From: UBA4877 sp002399345
GTDB taxonomy: Bacteria > Bacillota > Thermoanaerobacteria > Thermoanaerobacterales > UBA4877
DNA length: 64,000 nt
Direction of reading: 5' to 3'
Assembly (NCBI GenBank): GCA_036752905.1
Contig: DAIORT010000005.1
Span: forward strand, 44,312 to 108,311
The notes under the pieces were generated by a model, which worked only from the letters and a program-made list of their open reading frames with translations, ran no database searches and was not told where the DNA came from. The translations under genes were made by a program, and so were the position numbers. Below are positions 59,997-64,000 of the stretch, piece after piece; the first letter of the stretch is position 1; every line of letters starts with the position of its first letter.

Positions 59997-60633
59997 ATCC
60001 CACACCTCTGTTCTTTCTATTCCTGATCTTGATAACAAACCTAACCAAATTAGCCCCTATAATTTTACAAAGCATCTCTATAAGTATAATAGGCCCTATA
60101 GTAATGAGTGCTATCGGCAATAATGGTGCCTGGGTATTTATCGTATTTAATACAACCGCAGACCCTGCATATTGGTAGGCTACATACGCCGTCCTTTCAT
60201 CATCTGTCATTTGCCCGCTCTCCACTAACTCTTTTGTCATAACGGCCCCTATGTCTGAACTCGTAAATGATGCTACAAAAGAAATGCCTGCAGCCCCCGG
60301 AATGCCCAATAGCGGCCTGAGCAAAGGATTAAACAATTTTGCAGCCGCATCCATTCCTCCCATGGATTCCACAACATCAATCAAACCTACCGCAAGGCAA
60401 ACAGTTGGCAATAAAGTAAGCGTAAACAAGAAACCCTCTTTGGCCCCCGTGCCTCCCTTACCAACAAAGTCTAAATCCTTATAGACTTTACCAAACTCGC
60501 CAATTAAATTTGAGAAATCAAAGGCCTTTAAAAATCCTCCGGAGTTTTGAAAAATTCCTGAAAACAGGATAATCAATAAGATTAGTGATATCCACCCTTT
60601 TAGAGATATTTTATTCTCTTTTTTTTCAGCCAT
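59980..60633 (-). CDS. yjiH: YjiH-like nucleoside-recognition membrane protein
   Basis: 217 residues: an N-terminal helix, gate domain with FLFTLTLLPTVCLAVGLIDVVESMGGMDAAAKLFNPLLRPLLGIPGAAGISFVASFTSSDIGAVMTKEL in part, and a basic C-terminus. About five membrane segments. Overlaps yjiG by 17 nt. Lies 24 nt after the M20 peptidase gene, so the three form one peptide or dipeptide uptake and hydrolysis unit. AAAGGAGCAAACA precedes the ATG. Confidence 0.88.
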   Translation of the reverse strand: MAEKKENKISLKGWISLILLIILFSGIFQNSGGFLKAFDFSNLIGEFGKVYKDLDFVGKGGTGAKEGFLFTLTLLPTVCLAVGLIDVVESMGGMDAAAKLFNPLLRPLLGIPGAAGISFVASFTSSDIGAVMTKELVESGQMTDDERTAYVAYQYAGSAVVLNTINTQAPLLPIALITIGPIILIEMLCKIIGANLVRFVIKIRNRKNRGVGYGSTQ

Positions 60634-60657
60634 TGTTTGCTCCTTTCTTTATTCTTA

Positions 60658-61821
60658 TTATTCTAAACTCATGATAATCGTGGATATTAGTTTAGCCCTG
60701 TCAAATAGGGAGTCAACCAGCGCATATTCCTTAGTAGTATGATTCCATTGCCCCCTAACGCCAAATGAACACAAAACAGGCGTTCCGGCCATGGTTATGT
60801 AAGAAGCATCCGAGCTGCCACCAAGCCTCTTGGATTTCATTTCGTCAAAACCATATTTTTTTGAAACCTCATTACAAAAAACGTAAAACTTCAATACATC
60901 TGCTGTGGTCTCATAAGCAGGCATCGAGGTTAAAATTTTACCTTCCGTTGTAGTTCCCTCTAAAAATGTCTTATTGCAAACCTCTCCCACCTTATTTTTA
61001 ATGTTCTCCATTTCTTTAATATTCTCAAACCTGATATCAACCTCTATATCACATTGTGACGGTATGGAATTAGATACAGTCCCGCCTTTTATTGTTCCAA
61101 CACTTATCGTTGTCCCCGATTCCAATTTAGTTAGTTTTTGCAGGTTTATAATCTTGTGCGCCATTTCTTCGATTGCGTTGATTCCACTTGTAAAATCATT
61201 GCCCGCATGGGATTCCACACCTTTTACATTTATCTGACATCCTATTCTTCCTTTCCTTCCAACGCAAATAGAATTATCAATCAGGCCGGTCTCCATATTG
61301 AATCCACAAAGTCCACCTCTAGCCTCCTCTAATATTATTTCTGCACCCTGCGAGCCTTTATGACCTATCTCTTCATCACCTGAAAAAATTATCTTGATCG
61401 GCCTCTCATTATAATTAATACTATTAAGTGCCCTGACGGTAAATAAAGAAATTACTATACCGCCTTTCATATCCAGCACTCCCGGCCCATAGGCCTTTTC
61501 CCCTTCGATTTTAAAAGGGCTTTCACCAAATGTACCCGATGGGAAAACCGTGTCCATATGTCCGGAAAATATTATAGGCTTTCCCTTCCTTTCAGCACCT
61601 AAAATACCTACCAATGTCTTACCGTTTTTATCCCCCACGTCTATCAATCTGCAATCAAACCCTTCTTCTTCAAATTTTGCCTTTAAAGTTTTTGCTAAGA
61701 GGTCTACTTTTTCCTTTTCATCAGAATAGCTCTCCATATTTACTATTTCTCTCCAGAGCGTCAGCATTTCTTCATCTTTGTCATCAATATACTTATAGAT
61801 TTGATTTAAGATGCTTCCCAT
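60658..61821 (-). CDS. M20 carboxypeptidase G2/dipeptidase-like peptidase
   Basis: 387 residues. FSGHMDTVFPSG (metal His and Asp), GPGVLDMKGGIVIS (bridging Asp), SGDEEIGHKGS (catalytic Glu-Glu) and KRLGGSSDASYI (Glu/Asp region), the pattern of glutamate carboxypeptidase G2-type enzymes. The dimerisation lid lies at about 190-300 (RIGCQINVKGVESHAG). First gene of the yjiH-yjiG operon, so it probably hydrolyses an imported dipeptide or N-acyl amino acid. AAGGGGGTATTATC precedes ATG. Confidence 0.9.
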   Translation of the reverse strand: MGSILNQIYKYIDDKDEEMLTLWREIVNMESYSDEKEKVDLLAKTLKAKFEEEGFDCRLIDVGDKNGKTLVGILGAERKGKPIIFSGHMDTVFPSGTFGESPFKIEGEKAYGPGVLDMKGGIVISLFTVRALNSINYNERPIKIIFSGDEEIGHKGSQGAEIILEEARGGLCGFNMETGLIDNSICVGRKGRIGCQINVKGVESHAGNDFTSGINAIEEMAHKIINLQKLTKLESGTTISVGTIKGGTVSNSIPSQCDIEVDIRFENIKEMENIKNKVGEVCNKTFLEGTTTEGKILTSMPAYETTADVLKFYVFCNEVSKKYGFDEMKSKRLGGSSDASYITMAGTPVLCSFGVRGQWNHTTKEYALVDSLFDRAKLISTIIMSLE

Positions 61822-62030
61822 GATAATACCCCCTTATATTTAATTAAAGCTGATAATTACAGCTTAGTTTAAATTGTAATAAACCAGTCAGCAAAAAATG
61901 ATTTAATGAAATTATATACAGGCAATTGGTTAAATATGATAATATGTAACATAAAGTTGTTTATAAAGTAGAGTGTGACTATCTGTTGTGCGCAGGCAAG
62001 AACAATCAGTAAGCCATCATTTAGATAAAA

Positions 62031-62066
62031 AAAGAAACCGGATATATAATCTCCAGTCTCTTTTTA
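62031..62066 (-). terminator. terminator of the osmoprotectant-binding protein gene
   Basis: AAAGAGACTGGAGA / TCCGGTTTCTTT imperfect stem, TTTTTTT beyond it on the minus strand. Confidence 0.8.
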
Positions 62067-62090
62067 TGTTTACATTTCATATTCACCTGT

Positions 62091-62993
62091 TTATATGAGA
62101 CCCTGTGATTTTAAGAACTCCTTTGAGACATCAGCGGGATCTTTACCCTGCTGGTCCACCTCATAATTCAGCTGCTGCATGGTCTTATCATCTATCTTAC
62201 CTGCGAGTCTATTGAGTATCCCCTCAAGCTCGGGATGCTTTTTTAGCACGTCCTGCCTTATGACGGGTGCCGCATAGTATGGAGGGAAAAAGTGCTTGTC
62301 GTCCTCCAATACGGTTAGTTTGTGAGATATCAGCAAACCATCGGTGGTATAGGCGTCCATGGCCTGGGATGATCCAGTGTCTATGGCCTTATATCGCAGA
62401 CCGGGGTCTACTGCGTTTACGTTTTTAAATTTAAGCCCGTATGCTTTTTCCAGCCCGGGAAGGCCGTCCTCCCTCTCAGGGAATTCCACCGAGCACACAA
62501 AATCCAGGCCGTTTGATATCCCGGCTAAATCGGTTATCGTATGTACATTATTCTTTTTTGCAAAGTCTTGCTTTACAGCAATGGCCCATGTATTATTGAA
62601 TCCCCAGGGTTTTAGACAGGCCAGGCCGTATTCTTTTGCAAATCCCTGCTTTACCTTTTCATATGCCTTGTCAGGATCGCTCACCGGTTTTTCGTCCAAT
62701 ATTGCCACCAACGCGGTGCCGGTATATTCCACGTATACATCCGTGCCATTATTAGCTCCGCCATTTTTTAGCGCGTCAAAAGCTACCGATCCTCCCAGGT
62801 TTAGTTTCCTGTCCACATTAAGGTCAGTATTCGCTTCAATGAGGTCGGCCACCATATTACCGGCAATGATCTGCTCGGTAAAGTTTTTGGAGCCCACGAC
62901 AATGGTATCATCCTGCTTAGCGGCATTTCCCGAGCACCCCGTGGCAAATACCATGAGAGCGGCCAGCAATAATGCCGCATACTTTTTCTTCAT
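62091..62993 (-). CDS. OpuBC/OsmF-like osmoprotectant ABC substrate-binding lipoprotein
   Basis: 300 residues: lipoprotein signal (KKKYAALLLAALMVFATGCSG, lipid Cys20), then the OpuAC type II fold with IVVGSKNFTEQIIAGNMVADLIE, LGGSVAFDALKNGGANNGTDVYVEYTGTAL, WGFNNTWAIAVKQDFA, YKAIDTGSSQAMDAYTTDGLL and a late PPYYAAPVIRQDVL. Binds glycine betaine, choline or a like solute. No permease or ATPase is next to it, so it is orphan or its partners lie elsewhere. GAAGGTGCCGAG precedes ATG. Confidence 0.92.
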   Translation of the reverse strand: MKKKYAALLLAALMVFATGCSGNAAKQDDTIVVGSKNFTEQIIAGNMVADLIEANTDLNVDRKLNLGGSVAFDALKNGGANNGTDVYVEYTGTALVAILDEKPVSDPDKAYEKVKQGFAKEYGLACLKPWGFNNTWAIAVKQDFAKKNNVHTITDLAGISNGLDFVCSVEFPEREDGLPGLEKAYGLKFKNVNAVDPGLRYKAIDTGSSQAMDAYTTDGLLISHKLTVLEDDKHFFPPYYAAPVIRQDVLKKHPELEGILNRLAGKIDDKTMQQLNYEVDQQGKDPADVSKEFLKSQGLI

Positions 62994-63193
62994 CTCGGCA
63001 CCTTCCCCTTTTATAGATTTTAAATATTTATTATTATAACATGGCCGGCTTCGGCATCAAAATATTATTGCTTAATTTTATTTTACCCAGCAAACCGTGG
63101 CGTATGTTATACTGATATAAATATACAGGGGGAAAAACGATTATGCCGATTTAAATTTACCCACCGTAAAAATTATTATGGTGGGGTGATTAA

Positions 63194-64000
63194 TTGAATA
63201 AGAACGTCATGAAAATGACGGCGGTATCCTTTCTTCAAAGCCTGGTCTTCTATGGCCCGGTTGCCACATTATACCGCCTGAAGAGAGGTATCTCCATGCC
63301 TGACATTTTCATTATGCAGATTATATATAGCCTGGCTTCGACAGGTCTGGAAATTCCATGGGGATGGGTAGCACCGCAATGGTACTTACATGTTCCCTGC
63401 ACGAGGTGTGCGGAGGAGAAGGCGGCAATGAGTCAATTAAAATGAGCGATGTGCGCGCCATATTTGCCGATAAAAGCACCCTTACGAAGGTAGCGGCATA
63501 CTGCCTCACCGGCCAGGCCGCCCAGGCACTGGTGTTTTTAAACCAGCCGAGGTTTATAAGCATCGGGATCAGTACGCAGGTCATCGGCATAGTCACCGCT
63601 GCATCTCAGATGTTATGCATGATGACCACCAAGTCATATGATATAGCCAGGAAAATTGGTGAGAACGCATTTCTGGTGATTACGAGCCTCACGGTATCGG
63701 TTTGCTTTGCTGCTTTTGCATACTCGTGCAGCGCATCCGCGGTTATTATAACCTATATGCTTATCAATGCCTTTACCTCATTTCAGTGGCCGGTGCTGGA
63801 GGTAATCAAAAACAGGGCGGTGAGATCAGAAAACAGGGCTACCATACTTTCCATATACTCACTTCTATATTCTGCTATTGGAATAGTGATGAATCTGACG
63901 CTTTCCCGGCTGACTACGCTGTCTACATCATATCCCTTCATGTTTTTAATCGTGCTAACCCTTGCAGGTTCGGCCGGCTACCTTGCATCCGTCAAAAAAG
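63194..64000 (+). pseudogene. broken MFS transporter, runs off the window
   Basis: TTG/GTG-led 63194 frame reads MNKNVMKMTAVSFLQSLVFY and RGISMPDIFIMQIIYSLAST, typical of the first two MFS segments, up to GLEIPWGW. From about 63358 the family sequence continues in the next frame (CSLHEVCGGEGGNESIKMSD, LTKVAAYCLTGQAAQALVFL, later ATILSIYSLLYSAIGIVMNL) to the edge. The segment between TM2 and the central loop is missing, so there is a deletion plus frameshift. Downstream part may still be open beyond the window. Confidence 0.75.

Overview
The window looks like part of a chromosome of an anaerobic, Gram-positive, low-to-middle GC Clostridia-type bacterium (Bacillota). Pointers are a T-box leader on serS, strong AGGAGG-type ribosome binding sites, an SLH-domain surface protein, a stalk-domain (copper amine oxidase N-terminal-like) secreted protein, Na+-pump decarboxylase subunits, a single-cluster ferredoxin, a split ThrE exporter, a CBS-DRTGG-DHH pyrophosphatase and the Pxp 5-oxoprolinase set. 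The genus cannot be fixed from sequence alone. Roughly 1-21 kb is AT-rich and full of relics and mobile debris. From about 21.7 kb the genes are richer in GC, denser and mostly intact. | 1-10 kb: a Panacea/DUF4065 gene cut by the window edge, then two related minus-strand catabolic operons: M20 amidohydrolase, YfcC transporter and cysteine desulfidase; and YfcC transporter with M20 deacylase. An XRE/S24-like repressor lies divergent to the first. A deleted copy of the same repressor locus follows the second, so the block looks like an old tandem duplication. 10-13 kb: an XRE, ImmA/IrrE and PIN toxin-antitoxin-like cassette with its operator, then relics of a primase, an Rpn nuclease (two truncated copies) and a REP-type transposase. 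| 13.3-20.8 kb is the highlight. A 1078-residue SLH surface protein is followed by two tandem group II introns (16047-17565 and 14056-15069), neither with a reverse transcriptase. Each intron's GTGCG 5' end lies exactly 8 nt past the last sense codon of the exon before it. If the 5' cut is made 8 nt early, which deletes the stop codon, both downstream segments become in-frame C-terminal exons: 1078 + 323 + 247 residues. Retention, single splicing, double splicing and exon skipping would give four surface-protein isoforms. The arrangement resembles the alternatively spliced C.te.I1 intron of Clostridium tetani, but here whole introns are duplicated and one carries a four-helix-bundle gene. | 21-34 kb: a possible ComK-like protein, pyrG with a candidate attenuator, a sigma factor, a Cd/Zn/Pb P-type ATPase with a candidate ArsR-type operator, a large protein with alpha-CTD-like and sigma-4-like segments, serS with a T-box, a tagatose/fructose phosphate operon with a broken ROK regulator, luxS, tRNA-Glu and tRNA-Gln. 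34-44 kb: a mannose-sugar/glycan cluster (nucleotidyltransferase, glycosyltransferase, toroid protein, phosphomannomutase) convergent with aroD and a GT2-GH130 fusion. 44-53 kb: ferredoxin, secreted stalk-domain protein, MATE pump, lipoprotein, ThrE halves, pyrophosphatase, OadB with a tiny OadG-like subunit, DUF4342. 53-62 kb: nitroreductase, the pxpA/B/C 5-oxoproline cluster with NRAMP-like transporter, DUF1445 and omega-amidase-like genes and a DUF2848 relic, then YjiH/YjiG with an M20 peptidase. 62-64 kb: an osmoprotectant-type binding lipoprotein and a broken MFS gene.
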